Source: Sinotaia quadrata
Lineage: Eukaryota; Mollusca; Gastropoda; Architaenioglossa; Viviparidae
Direction: 5' to 3'
DNA: 64,000 nt
Assembly (NCBI GenBank): GCA_028829895.1
Contig: CM054182.1
Location: forward strand, 56,528,879-56,592,878
Shown: positions 26,701 through 39,200 of the stretch, one piece after another
Layout of the letters: each line of letters starts with the position of its first letter
Position numbering within the stretch: position 1 is the stretch's first letter
Made by a program: the position numbers and the translations under genes
Notes under the pieces: generated by a model
Database searches by the model: none
Told to the model about the DNA's origin: nothing
What the model saw: only the letters and a program-made list of their open reading frames with translations

Positions 26701-29700
26701 GCTATAAACAAAGATCATTCAGATTATCTAACTGTACTGAGGAGGGATAACAATGATAATCCATAAAGTATGGATAATGAATAAAACAAATAATAAAATG
26801 TATTCAAAATATTCTTTTAAAACAATATCACGTGTTTGGCAGTTCTGAAGTTTTATGAACCAAAAAAAGAAAAATCACACTCCCACAGGCACACACCAAA
26901 AATCAAAGTTTTCTCATTAATATCAACTCATTAATGTCAACTCTGAACTGTAGTAAAACTATCTGCCAATATAACAATGTTTTTTTACTAATAGTAATAC
27001 ACACCATTTGATGACAAAGTGATGTGACTATATATATTTTCTACTTAATAAAGTCAGAAATTATATATAGTCCAAGATTCAATTTTTCTCTTCTTGGTTT
27101 CTATCAGTTCACCTATAATAAATTACTCTTTTACTGATAAAATTCAGAATATTTTGGCATTCAGAAATCAGTGTATTGTTCCAGGAAATTGAGTATACTT
27201 ATATATGCATTTATTTTGCCTATATAGTATATTACATATCCTAATATCATACATTTGAAAACATAATGATATTTGTAATGAATTGTGCACTGATGTATAT
27301 TTATCTACATTAGTGTCATGAATTTTATTTTGTGACATGATTCTTCTTCAGGAATGGTAAATTTGCAACCCAGATATGCAAGAGTTGATTATAATTCATG
27401 ATTACTATTTTACTTAAAGTACTAACAAGTAACAGGCAATATTTCTTTTTACATATATGTACATATACATACTGCTTTTTTGAATTCTTCAGGCATTAAG
27501 TAACTGTCCTCCAAGACACCTGCATGGAACGAAAAGCTGAATATTAAAGCATGATCCCAAACTGTGCAAAATTATGAACTATTCCATAAGTCATTACTGC
27601 AATTATAAAATAATTATTATAATTATCAATATGCAGCTTTAACTAAAAGTAAATGGAAAATATGTGTAATGGTTTTAATTAAAGTATTTTCAGAGTGCAT
27701 ATCTGTATTCTTTTAAAAGTCTGATGAAATGAATAAAGAAAATTTTACTTTTTGCATAAAGCTTAAACTGCACTTGGCAAGCAGTGAATGAATCAAATAA
27801 GCAGGTTAGCATAATAATTAATATGAACTAAAACAATGAGCCTGAATAAGATGGGTGGACATTTTAAACAGATATTCTGTGAAACATATTATTTCATTCT
27901 TTAAATGATTAATCTTGTAGTAACAGAGCAATAAATGAATAATAATTCTTTTGTAACCAAGGTGACATTATGCAGGTTACACAGATTTAAAAGTGACATT
28001 ATTGACTGCCAAAATATGTATGTTGAGCAATACAATAAATTAATGTATGGTTAGATGAGTGAAGAGGAAATAAATTAATAAATAAAAATCAAGACTAATG
28101 AAATTTTAACCCCCCTACACACACATACAAACACTAAAAAATAAAAAAATCCAACAAAAATTGATGCCTTTCAACCAGTGAAGTCATACAGACGGGCTGG
28201 GAGTATGATTGATTGTTTTTTGCTCATAAAAAAATAAATGTATTGAATTATATATAACAATATAAGCACATAAACTGGAGGTAGAAGTGGGGTGGAGTTG
28301 AAGAGAGATGGGACTGGGTATGGCAGACATAAATTTAATAAACAAAAACATTACCATGAGTTGTTGAACACACCCTGCCATTGTGTTCATACTTAGACAA
28401 TGTTCTGTCAAAGTCTGCAACAACCTGTAAATTCCACACACAAGCACAATTATCAAATTAATTGTACATAATAAAATTAACCTACTAATACTTTGTAATA
28501 GTAATACAAATTTTAATTTAAACAATGAAATAAAACAGCAAATTACATATTTCAAACTTCTATAACATCAACATTTTTATCTTCTCTTATGTTTTAATGT
28601 TGTAGACTAACATGCAAAATAATTAGATTTAATCCACTTTACTTTTTTGCACTTCATGTAACAAAATGGTGCATTCCCCGGAGAATAAGTTATATATGAC
28701 TGGGACCAAACAAGATATATATTTGTGTATGTGGATTCCCCTTCAACTAATATTTAATATAATTAAATAAGAAAACCACTTATTCCACCGTTTACCTGTA
28801 GCTTGTGATGTGCATCAATCATCATCTGTTTCAAAACCTTAGTCACATGATGTGGATCCCTTATGTGGACATGGCTCCTCTGCAATTCTGGCACCTTCAT
28901 ACGACAGAATTTAATAGTTATGTAAATTACACATGCATTGTTAGAAATCCAATCAAATTTTTATCAATGTACATATATGTATTACTATTATATCTCACCC
29001 AACAACAACAAGTGTTTTTATCTGTGTGTAAGTCTTGAGCAAGCATATAAACTGCATACTGCATGCAAATCAAACAGTAAGTCTTAAAATTAAATGTCAA
29101 GATAGGAAATTAAACTGAAGTTTATATTAAATTCAATAGGTTCAGCTATCATAGTATCAGACAAAAATTTAAAAGCCAACAGAAATCAAGAATTAATATA
29201 CCAATAGAAATTTATAATATAAATGTATAATGAAGTGATATGCAATATAAGTTTACAATGTAACCACATCTATGAGTATGACTATGAGACAAGAGTTTAC
29301 AAAAAGGAAAGATTAGAAAACATAAAAGTGACTAAAACAATAAGCATCCCAATTCCCTTTTCATCTCTCTACCTGTTTATTTAAAAATATAAATTACTAT
29401 ATTACAAATTATTAGTAGGGCCTATTTATCACTGTGCAAATTATATATGATATATCTGTTAAATTCAGTATCTGACTGAGTTACTAACTTACTAGCAGTA
29501 GCAGTATCATGATTATGGAAGTATCATCATTAGTTTATCCCTGTCTGTAACAACTAACATGTTTATATCTTTGTTTTGGTATATAAGTGAAGTAAAATTC
29601 AATATATAAATAATAATTAATGTTTACTGAGCATTTGATTAACGGAAGCTATTTTAGAAATACTAATATAGTAATAAGGTAATATACTAGTAATAACGGA

Positions 29701-30192
29701 ATAGGAATTCATAACACTTAACAGTAAAACTATGTGACTTCACATGTAGACAGCAGATAACATTTCAGCAAAACTAGAATTCAGAAACTGCAAATAAATA
29801 TTTGATTTCAATTTAAGTTTTTCTTTTTAATTAAAGTTTTTCATATTAAATGCTACAAGCATGCATGTCAAGTCCAGGAAATGCAAAAATATAACTTTCA
29901 TTTGAGATTTAATAAAGATTTATGCTAATAACAAATATTCTTACTAATATAAATTAAATAAAATTATAGTTTTATCGTAATTAATGCAATTTAGACCATT
30001 AGAATTTAATGTATCTTAATTATTAATATTACTTAAAATAAAGGCAAAGAGTTGATTGTAAGCTTCACACGTAGGCCTACATAATAAAATGAATATACAT
30101 CGATTTAACTTATTTATATATATATGCTGAGTTGAACACTGATATCAAATGTCATTTTATTATATTTTATGTAATTTACTCACCAGATCCAT
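17766..30192 (-). CDS. NT5C3: Cytosolic 5'-nucleotidase III (pyrimidine 5'-nucleotidase), 9 exons
   Basis: Hydrolyses pyrimidine nucleoside monophosphates (UMP, CMP) to nucleoside and phosphate in the cytosol; the NT5C3B branch also accepts 7-methyl-GMP. Coding exons: 30192-30184, 28879-28796, 28424-28355, 27519-27473, 26321-26236, 25695-25606, 23023-22861, 19611-19411, 17876-17766 (with stop). All junctions are GT-AG and in phase, giving 286 aa, the usual length for the family. HAD motifs are intact: nucleophile loop ADFDRTL with Asp35 and Asp37, IFSAGLGD at 148-155, and MGDSLGDLRMA with Asp224 and Asp228. The start rests on a 9-nt coding first exon (MDL) with a strong GTGAGT donor, joined to RSHVHIRDP. 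The alternative is an ATG at 28908 reading through into exon 2 (MKVPELQRSHVHIRDP). I cannot tell whether it is orthologous to vertebrate NT5C3A, NT5C3B or their common ancestor. It is head-to-head with STX17. Confidence 0.93.
20790..21090 (-). repeat. Unnamed interspersed repeat family, copy A (NT5C3 intron 7)
   Basis: Read on the minus strand it matches 56150-56430: GTGACYYGACCTTG, GGTATTTTT, GARTTGRAGTAAA, CTAGAAATTGCTGA-like, AACCAGT, GAGTAGTTTTT, TTATCCAATG, GAGACCAGCCAAT, TTACTTGCTATAGARAATTC. No coding capacity or known family was recognised; limits are approximate. Confidence 0.65.
25110..25345. repeat. Tandem repeat of about 86 bp, 2.7 copies (NT5C3 intron 6)
   Basis: GTAATCCTAAGTTATTTTT recurs near 25117, 25204 and 25290, each followed by TCCAATCACTRTATCC and GAGAWAAGAAAA. 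Confidence 0.85.
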
Positions 30193-30800
30193 GGTAAAGG
30201 GGTTTACAAAACGAATGCAAAATCCCTGTAATAATATCACCGTTTGTAACCTTCCATTCGTTAGATTTAGAGTTTGCAATGAATCGGAAAACCGTTTGTT
30301 GTTTTCATGATAAAAGAGCTTCTAAGAAAACCTTTGAGAAACAGAAAGTCCAACGAAAACGTTCATAAATATAGTGTTATCTTATATCAGATAGGTAGAA
30401 CGATAGCCAGACAGAGATAAACCAATCAAACTATACAGCATATTCATCCTACTAAATGAATGTGCGTTCTTCGCCTGAGTATATGTGTTACCGATGACAG
30501 TAGTGTAACTTCGAATTCTCCTTCCCGTAAAGAAGAAAAAAAAAAACAAAAAAAAAAAACAAACCCTATCCCCTCCCCTCTTTTTCCACACACACACACA
30601 CACACACACACACTTTTCATTGTCCCGAAAGCCTTTACAATATTCATAATTATATAGGTGATAGTATGTCTATTTTAAGGACAGATCTTGCACAGAGGTA
30701 AACAGGAACTAAATCTGGATGGTTGGTTGAATGTTCAGTTTTCTGCGCAGCGACCGTCTGGCTCGTATATTACATATATATTATAATATTATCAGCAGTT
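30193..30800 (-). promoter_or_regulatory. Likely NT5C3 upstream / promoter region
   Basis: The sequence directly upstream of the NT5C3 start is less AT-rich than the introns, with no upstream exon recognised and no clear TATA box at a set distance. It contains an A-rich tract and a (CA)n run at about 30588-30612. The promoter role is inferred from position only. Confidence 0.35.
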
Positions 30801-31056
30801 ATTGTTTAAAAAGTATTTTGGTACATGATATGACACGGCATTCACCAGACATGGTGAAATATCACATCATATTTATTTAATTCAATTATCGGTAAAAATT
30901 GTAATATTCTGTTAAACACTGCAAATTAAATTCATTAAAAAAACTGAAAGCAAGTATTTAATAAATATACTTATTCAGAGAAACTCACTTAAGACCCGAT
31001 TTACGGCTGGATTCCAAATATTCAGTAGAGGGCTTATGTACCTGTTATATATATGC

Positions 31057-32031
31057 CAGGCTGGTCCAACTAGCAGCCCGAGGGCCGCGTGTGACCCGCT
31101 ACGCCAGGTTTTGCAGCCTTGGAGTCAAAAATAATAAAAAGGACAAAAATTGATCCTTAAAATAAATGACTTTGTGGAAACTGTATTGATCGATGATTCG
31201 TCAATAATTCAATGTTTTGTATTGGCTGCCCTGCGCGCCATGTACTTATCATTTCGGTGAAGGCATTACTTTCTTTCATCATCTATTCCCTCTCGTGCAG
31301 GCAACTGTCTTGATTTGGCAGAAAGCTGTAGTCATCTTGGTGTTTTCGCCACGTGTTTTGGTAGCTTGTGAAGTTTAATCATTGTATATATGTAATAGTA
31401 TTAATACTAATTTCTGTACAGTTTTCACTATTATATTTTTATTTTTATTGCACGAAAAACAATTGATGAAATACGAGGGAGCTGTAGGAGCCGTATTTTT
31501 TCAAGACTATAAGTAAAACTAACACCAGACGGGTCAGTTTGTCTAGTTCTCTCCTGAGCAGATCACAGCGTTAAGTGCTTCATACAGCGTATCATTGAAA
31601 TTTGCAAAGAACATGAAAGCTTTTAGGTATGGTGAAATTGTTAAAAAGAGTGTAATTATCATGGCAGAAGTCTGTGGTGAAAAACACTTTTGTGAAAAAT
31701 TAGCAACTGTTCCCTTGTCTCACCAAACAGTCTCAAGAAGAGTGCACAGCATGGGCGAGCAAATAAGGAATATTTGAGAGGCAGTAGAAATATGCAGCTA
31801 CTTTTCGCTGTGTTTCGACGAAAGCGTTGACCAGATGGATACAAATCAACTCCTCATTCTCATACGTATGATCGTTGATGATTTTTTGACTCAAGAAGAA
31901 CTGCTTGGCTTGTGTTTTCTGCGTGGGAGTAGCAAAGATAAAGTTATTTTTTAAAGCAGTCGCCGAAACAGTGCAAATTTTGGTTTTGATAAATGTTCTT
32001 GTATTGTTACTGAGAGAGCACCATCCATAAG

Positions 32032-32085
<54 letters not shown>

Positions 32086-33050
32086 GTGAAAGAACTTGTA
32101 GACCTACTCACGAAAAATAGTGTGAGGTGCCCTGTTTTCCTTTTTATTGTATTATTCATCAAGCTCTATGTCGGAAGTCAGTTAAACAAAGTGATGCAAT
32201 GAAAACTGTAATCACCAAGACATATGGTGGCAATATGGAATTCTTGGACGAGATGGAAGCTTGATATGGAGAATTACTTCTGCATGCAAATGTACTTTGG
32301 CTAAGTACAGGGAAATGCATTCAAGAATTTAAGGAAAGGGGGTTCCATATATTTTTGAAAGACAATTTGAAAGACTGCGAGGATGTGAATCAAGTGGAGG
32401 GCCCTGAATTTCTAAGAGAGCTTGTTTTTATGCCTGGATGTTTTTGACTCAGTACCCGAAACTTAGGATAAAAGATCAGACTAAAGAATGGGCATATCAA
32501 TGGCTTTCGAAATAAATTGAAAGTTTTACAATCAAGTTTAGCCCAATATGATTTTCCATGTTGTCAAGAGATGTCAGGTGACACAGAAGAGGGGGACTTT
32601 TCTGAGTTTTGTGATATTATTGAAGTGGTGAATGAAGAATTCGGATCAAGGTTTGTAGAATTTGATGACGAAAAATAAACTGCATCTCTACAATGATCCT
32701 TTGACTGTAAATATCGAGGAGCAGCCGTCAGAGTTTGAACCGTGTGATCTTCAAGCTGACCCTTTATTAAGTCAGAACTTTTTCAATCTTCTTACTAATG
32801 ACAGGTTCCGACAGTTAAGAGATTTTGTTATGCGGGTCCCCTTCGTGTTTGGAAGCACCTGAGTGAAAGTGCATTTTTGAACATGAAGTTCATAAAAGAA
32901 AAAAGTGCAGGGGGCTGGCTATGTGATGGTTCTTTGTTGCATTTTGAAAATGATTACAATCTTGGCATATTTGTGGTTTTTAATTAACGCGTCTTCTAAG
33001 AAATGTGTGTGGCCCTTGAAGCTTTTAATCTCTTGTAAATTGCACGTTTA
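31057..33050 (+). pseudogene. hAT-superfamily transposase pseudogene (GTF2IRD2/ZBED5-like)
   Basis: Conceptual plus-strand translation in three shifting frames gives hAT transposase pieces in the right order: TVPLSHQTVSRRVHSMGEQI (about 31690-31760), CSYFSLCFDESVDQMDTNQL (about 31790-31850, after a stop), CTVTESAPSIRG (about 31990), VLWLSTGKCIQEF (about 32290-32330), PLLSQNFFNLLTNDRFRQLR (about 32760-32820), and the dimerisation segment ESAFLNMKFIKEKS (about 32866-32910). At least six stops or frameshifts break it, and a (GT)n tract has expanded inside at 32034-32088. The left end (CAGGCTGGTCCAA, then a GGGCCGCGTG block) resembles a hAT terminal repeat; I could not find a convincing right end. 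Transposase-derived, not a host gene. Confidence 0.85.
32034..32088. repeat. (GT)n microsatellite inside the hAT pseudogene
   Basis: A GT tract with one TTTG interruption splits the transposase frame. Confidence 0.96.
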
Positions 33051-36000
33051 TAGTGTCGCTTAAAGGTGTGAATGATTACCCGCCATGACCATTATGAATG
33101 CGCGAAAGCGACCTATGTCAGAAGCGTTTCCCCTAAAGTTATTAGAATTTTCGCAGACTGTAAAACCACCCTCTTTCCACCCCCCCCCCCAAAAAAAAGG
33201 TGGGGTGAATGAAGATTTGAGGATGTATTTTTAAAACAATAATTGTGACCCAAGACATAGGCCTACTATAATTAGGTACTTGTACTTCCGCTGTATAAGT
33301 AAAACGATCCGTTAAATTTAGTTTGAACAACGCATATGTCCTATTTATCATATCCTTCGAAGTAGACACTACATCCAGCGAGGGAGTAGTAAAGTCACCA
33401 ATATTTATCACCTTAAGAGGGGATCGAACATCTTAAATATACTGTAAAATTAAAACTAAAACAACTGGAAAACTCGCAACTGACTCAGTTAAATGTAGGG
33501 GGGCGCTTCCGGCTTTCCGTGCTGGGATAGGTTGGTGGGGGGGAAGGAAGGGGGCATTCTCGCAAGCTGTATACTAAGTTATAAATAGCCAACACGCTTT
33601 TCCTTCATTTTCGTACTACAAAGTACGCGTTTTTCTTTTAAAACAGAAAATTTAATTGAAATAAGTAAAATACAACAATAAATAATATGCATAGATTTGT
33701 ATTTTGTCGTATTTTATCTTAAATATTACGTTATTGCGGCCAGTAGTATTTGTTTTGGTAGATCAACATAAACTAGAGTGAACCGAAAGCACCCAGTATT
33801 GATAGCAAGAGCACGTACAAGGAATTTTTCACGTGAATTTTGTGCATGAAATGGTAAATTATTTTTGTTATACAAGTCCATTTTGTACTTGTTCAGAATT
33901 TTATAACATTATTATTTTGTCGATATATGGCAACAGTGTTGTTTGTGACACCGTCTGTCTATTTTAGGTCACTATGCAAAATACTATTTTAATTTAACTG
34001 TTTTTGTTATCGACCATAGATCTTTTGACTTTATGTTTTTTAATTATAATTTGTGTAGATGCGCCACACTCCTGTAATATGTAGGCTTGTTCGAAAAATA
34101 TGAAAATAGTAATACTAACTGAGTATATAGTAGAAGAATTTTACTCTCCCTGGAAGAGTTATAAATCCTGATGATGTCAACAGGTAGGCCTACATAATAT
34201 TATTATTAATAATAATACAAATTAACAGCAACTTCATACTTCATTTGTAATTGTTGTGCTAATAAATTGTATTACGACAAAATGTTTATTTTTACTTTCT
34301 TCATTTTCTGTTTATAATTAACAAAGCAAAATTCAGCTTTGCCAATCTATGCTAGTTAACTGATTCGATTGTATTTTTTAGTGTTTGCAGACTTGGACTA
34401 AACATGAAAGTTAAATAAAAGGATTTTAGGATGCCAATTTGTCAGTAAACGTATGTGCGTTTGGAGGTGTACATCTAATTTTCCCTTTTCTGGTTTCTCC
34501 TTCTACACTATTTTGTAAACTGACATAGACAGTAGATGGAATCTATCAAGATCAGTATTACAAGACTATCATATTTTAAAAAAATATTCATGTTATTTCT
34601 GGAAATACCATACTTAACTTTTTTCAAATGGAGGAAATTATTAAATATGTAGGGCAGTTAACTCCTACCATTCTGTGATTTCATATCTTTTGCCTTTAAA
34701 AAAAAATAGAAAAGAAAATTTAAATTTCAGAACTGAATCACCAAATATCTCTATATTAGTGGATATAACACACAAAGAGTCAGTGATAAAATTCTTTCAT
34801 CTCAATAATAAGCTAACTTGTAACTATTAACAGCAATAGTATAATGAATATGTTATTATTATTATTATTAGCTAGTTAAATATTCTATGCAGTGTTAGTG
34901 CTTTGACTTAAGTATTCTTTTATGATTACTGTTTCAGCCAATGTGGTATTAATTTTGTGAGTAACTTACTTAGTTACTAGCTTTACTCTTTCACTTAATG
35001 TGGTAACCATTTGTGGAATAGCCCACAAGCCTCACTCAGTCACTGTATCACTATTCACTAATTCAGTCAGTGTAGTTCTAGTACTTAATAGCAATATTGT
35101 GAAGTAGCTTACTAGCATTACTGTTTCATTTAGTCTAGTAACACTTTATGGAGTAGCTGTATTAGTGTATAAGGTGCAATACGGCCTGGATCAAGACCCA
35201 CAAACAACTCCACAATCATAAAAACTTTGTAAACCCTTTCCTTTCTCCACCCTAGCGTGATATTATATAGTTTGATTCCAGAGATTGTAAAGTTCTGAAA
35301 AACATCATTGATTTAAAATGCTACTACTTAGTACTTACTAGTACTGCTATAATTTAAATAAATAAATAAATATGTCAGTTTTTATTATTTATGGATTTTT
35401 ATTATTCACATCAATGTCTCTATAATTTTGCATTTAACAATTCATTGATATTTAATGATAATCAAGATTGTTTTCTTCTAAAGTTTGGCACATTTAGACA
35501 GGTTTTTCTTCTGATGCTTTACTCCTTTAATTAAAACTTATGACAAATATTAGGACCAATTACTTTTCACATGAAAAGGTTCATCAGTTTATTAAATTGA
35601 ATATTATAATATATAATAAGTAAAAATTGATAAAATAATCATTTAATTAACCAAATCACTGCAGGGCTGTATGTGAATCTATTAATTAATTATTATTGAG
35701 TGCATTGTTTAAATGTTACTAATTTTTACACACTACAGTACCGATCCTTTTATTTTAAAACTTAGTACAAATTATTTTCTTGTCAGTTGTACTTGTAGAC
35801 AGTAGAGTGCTTATTTTCTTTTTTAAATTTCATGTTATCCATTTCCAGATAGCAGATCACTACTCTCTCTTAATTTAAATGACTGTGATGTGAAGTGAAG
35901 GGGTTAAGACAAAATCTCCTCTTTGTTATATTTAGCTAGTATTTCAAATGAAAATTTCATATATCAGATATATGTAATAATGTATATATGTAATAGTATT

Positions 36001-36184
36001 AATACTAATTTCTGTACAGTTTTCACTATTATATTTTTATTTTTATTGCTAGAAAGTTTAATATTTTTACATGGAGTAGTTATTTTAGTATAGAAGTTTT
36101 TAAAATGAAAGTTTTTAATGTGAAGTTATTTATACCTCTGTTACTGTGTTAGATGTGTTGTGATGTCAGAGGACAACAGCCAAC
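33051..36184. other. Intergenic sequence upstream of STX17
   Basis: No coding exon recognised. It includes a poly-C/poly-A tract at about 33180-33198, a GC-richer G-run patch at about 33500-33555, and a diverged tandem repeat at about 34900-35160 (ACTAGCWTTACTSTTTCAYTT and GTRGTAACM words). A noncoding 5' exon of STX17 may lie here: an acceptor-like TGTGATGTCAG stands 15 bp before the start codon. Confidence 0.45.
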
Positions 36185-36222
36185 ATGACATCATTATCCT
36201 CAGTGAAGAAATCAGACTCTGA
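36163..36222 (+). other. Upstream ORF overlapping the STX17 start
   Basis: ATG at 36163 opens a 19-codon frame (MSEDNSQHD, ending TGA at 36220-36222) that overlaps the annotated start at 36185 in another frame. Its first four residues equal the vertebrate STX17 start (MSED), so it may be a regulatory uORF, or the true start if a small intron or sequence error changes the frame. Confidence 0.4.
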
Positions 36223-39200
36223 GGAGAACTTAATGCACGCAGCACAAACAGGTCACACCGATGTCATCAATACAGCCACCATTCAGAAGTTTCCTATTAG
36301 ACGTCTTAGGCCTTCCATTCAGAAGTTTCAGATTGTGTTAGAAATTGATTTGGATAGGTTACAGAAGCACAGACTTAATATTGATAGAGTAAGTTTTCCT
36401 TTTTTTACTTATTAATAATAATATTGATTTTTCTTGTCAAGTCAACTAGATGGCATTTATGAAAGCCTATTTCCATTTTTAAATTTTCAGAATTAAGTAA
36501 TCCTACTTAAGAATTCTTTGATTATTTAAAGAAATATTGCTTCAAACTGCCAAGTGTTTAATTTTTTTTTAATGGCTTTCATACTATAATTGTAAACTTT
36601 AGTGTTTCTAGCAAAGTTGGTTATTCTTTTGTTTTCTTTTAAATATTAAAAATCCAACACACTCAGATTATATTTCTTTTGAATATGAATTATGATGATT
36701 TATATATAAAATGAAAAGATTTTGTCATCTTTAGCTGTAGAACCAATTAATTCACATTGTTCTTACATAATATATATGCTATATACCAACTACAATCAAA
36801 TTTTAATTTTAATTTTAAAAATCATTTTAATTTTGTCTTCTTATTCATGTACTGTCAACTGCAAGCAGCTATTGTATTTTCCACTTTATATGTCATACAT
36901 ATTATTACACTAAGACTTTTGTATGATGATTTATGATGTTGGGAAATTGTTATTTATATATATATATATTTGGAGGGGGGTGGGGATGGCAGAGGTAATG
37001 AGATTTTGAAAAAAATATGATGTCTAAGAAAACATTGTTTTTAACTATTCCCCCCCCCCTCCCCCCTCTCCCAATTGTTAACCATTGAAAAACTAAAACT
37101 TTTTAGACTTGTGAGTTGTGGAAGGAATTTCTCAATTCTGGTATAGACGGTATAGACTTCAGATTCAGAAACACTGTTTAAATGCACTGAATGATTGGAA
37201 AATTTGAAAAGCATAATTTATGACAGTCATAGTCTAAGAATGTTTGAATGCATAAAAACCACAGATGTCTTTTACTGCAATGTTTTATACAATGCTCTAA
37301 TCTGACTGCATATCCAGGAACCAACCAGAAAATCAGGGCTTTCAGATATCAGTTCTTTTTTCTTTGTTTGGTAATTAAATTTCATGACACTGATTGTGAA
37401 TGAAAACCACGTTGTGAAACATTGTTCAAAGATGTTTTTTATGTAAGCAAATGCAGGTGAGTTTTGGATATTCATAACTGAACAAAATGTGACAGAAATA
37501 TTTTTAGTATATTTTACTTCTCTGTTCATCTTAAGACCAGTCAGTTATATCACCAAGCTGATCTTGATCACACTGGTCGATTTATTTATTAATCTCTGGG
37601 TTTTATTTAATATTTAACTAAGAAGTTATTGCTGTTTATCATTATTAAATTACTTTGAATAATTCTTTTCCCGAGCAAGGACAGGATCTTACTTTTTTTT
37701 AATTCCAAAAACACTTATATCCTGTTTTGCTGTGGTCCCATTTGACGATTTTGAAGCAATGGAGCGTAACATGTACATGATGTTAATGCCTGCTTGCTTA
37801 TGCATTTTTTCTGCTGTCTCAGTGTATGGTTGCATTTTTTTGTAATTGTGGATTTTATATTTGCTTGTATGATTGTATACTTGTGTGTGTCTCTCATAGG
37901 CATGCAGTGTGTGCATATGTGTTTATGATTCCTTGAAATCTCACATGTATGTCATATTGGTGTGTGTATAATACTTAATAGTGTATGTATAATTGCATAG
38001 GTCTAGTTTCACTGGGAGTGTATATCACTATACGCATTTTGTTTTTATTTGTGAGTTTGTATGTACTTGTATATGTTAAATGGTTGTATAATTTTATTTT
38101 ACATTTTCCTTCCTTAAATTGGTGCCTGTATGTTCACAATTAATTGTTGTTGTTATAAACTTATATGATCATAATTACACTGCCACACAGATCTTTTTTA
38201 GTTTCCACTCAAAGAGAAACAACTGTTACATTGTAAGCATTCATTGGGTAAAGAAAAAGGGTTTCTTGAATATAGCTACATTATCACAGCTATTAAATTC
38301 TGTCAAATGATTAAATTATATAAGCATTCATGCACTCTACAAACTTTTATATTTATTCTTACGACAAGAAAGAAGAATATGGAGCAACCCTTAACTGAGG
38401 ATGAACATGATCATGATGTATGTTTAAATTAGAAAAAAAAGCTGATGCATTTGATAACTGACATAAATAAAACAATCATAAATAAGCCAACTGTCATAAA
38501 GACATATTATTTGCAGCTCACAGCAATTGAGGACTGGGTGGGGCTGCATAAAGAACAGGTAAATGCGTCACGAACTGTACAGCAGGTCAAGGCTAACTTG
38601 CGTGAGCTGGAGCGTGCCCGTGCTCAGGTTGAAGATGAGGATGTGGACAAATTTGACCTTCAGGTACAAAGTGTGAAAATGAAAGCTATTGCTGCAGTGA
38701 CCAACTTTCTTCAGATCAGTCCTGTGGAACAGATTTTGCCAGATGCTGGCTTTAAAGCTTCACTTGTCTCTGGTAATATATTTGTTGTTTATTGTTTATT
38801 TTTTTATCTTTAATGTTTGTATTTTAAACAAGTATTTAGAAGGGAGAATGAATTGAAAGCATTTTAAGAAGAAAATATTAGCTTATTTGTGTTGGAAATT
38901 TCTGCTTATATTCCTAAGAAAATTTTATTTAAACCATGTAATAATGACTCATGGGTATCTTGGTGGCTTTTTTTTTTTAAGATCAGATGGATTATTTTGT
39001 ATTCTGTAAAACTTTTCTCTATTTATGAGATAAAATGAATTTTGATTGAAAATTAATCTTAAACATTCAGGGCCTCTTGGTTTTAAACATTACCAGTTTG
39101 ATTTAATTTGTTATGAAATGTGACAGATAAACATATAAGAAAAAAAAGAAATGCAGCTTACTCTATTACAGTAAATTAGTATCTTAGTATGTGAGATATT

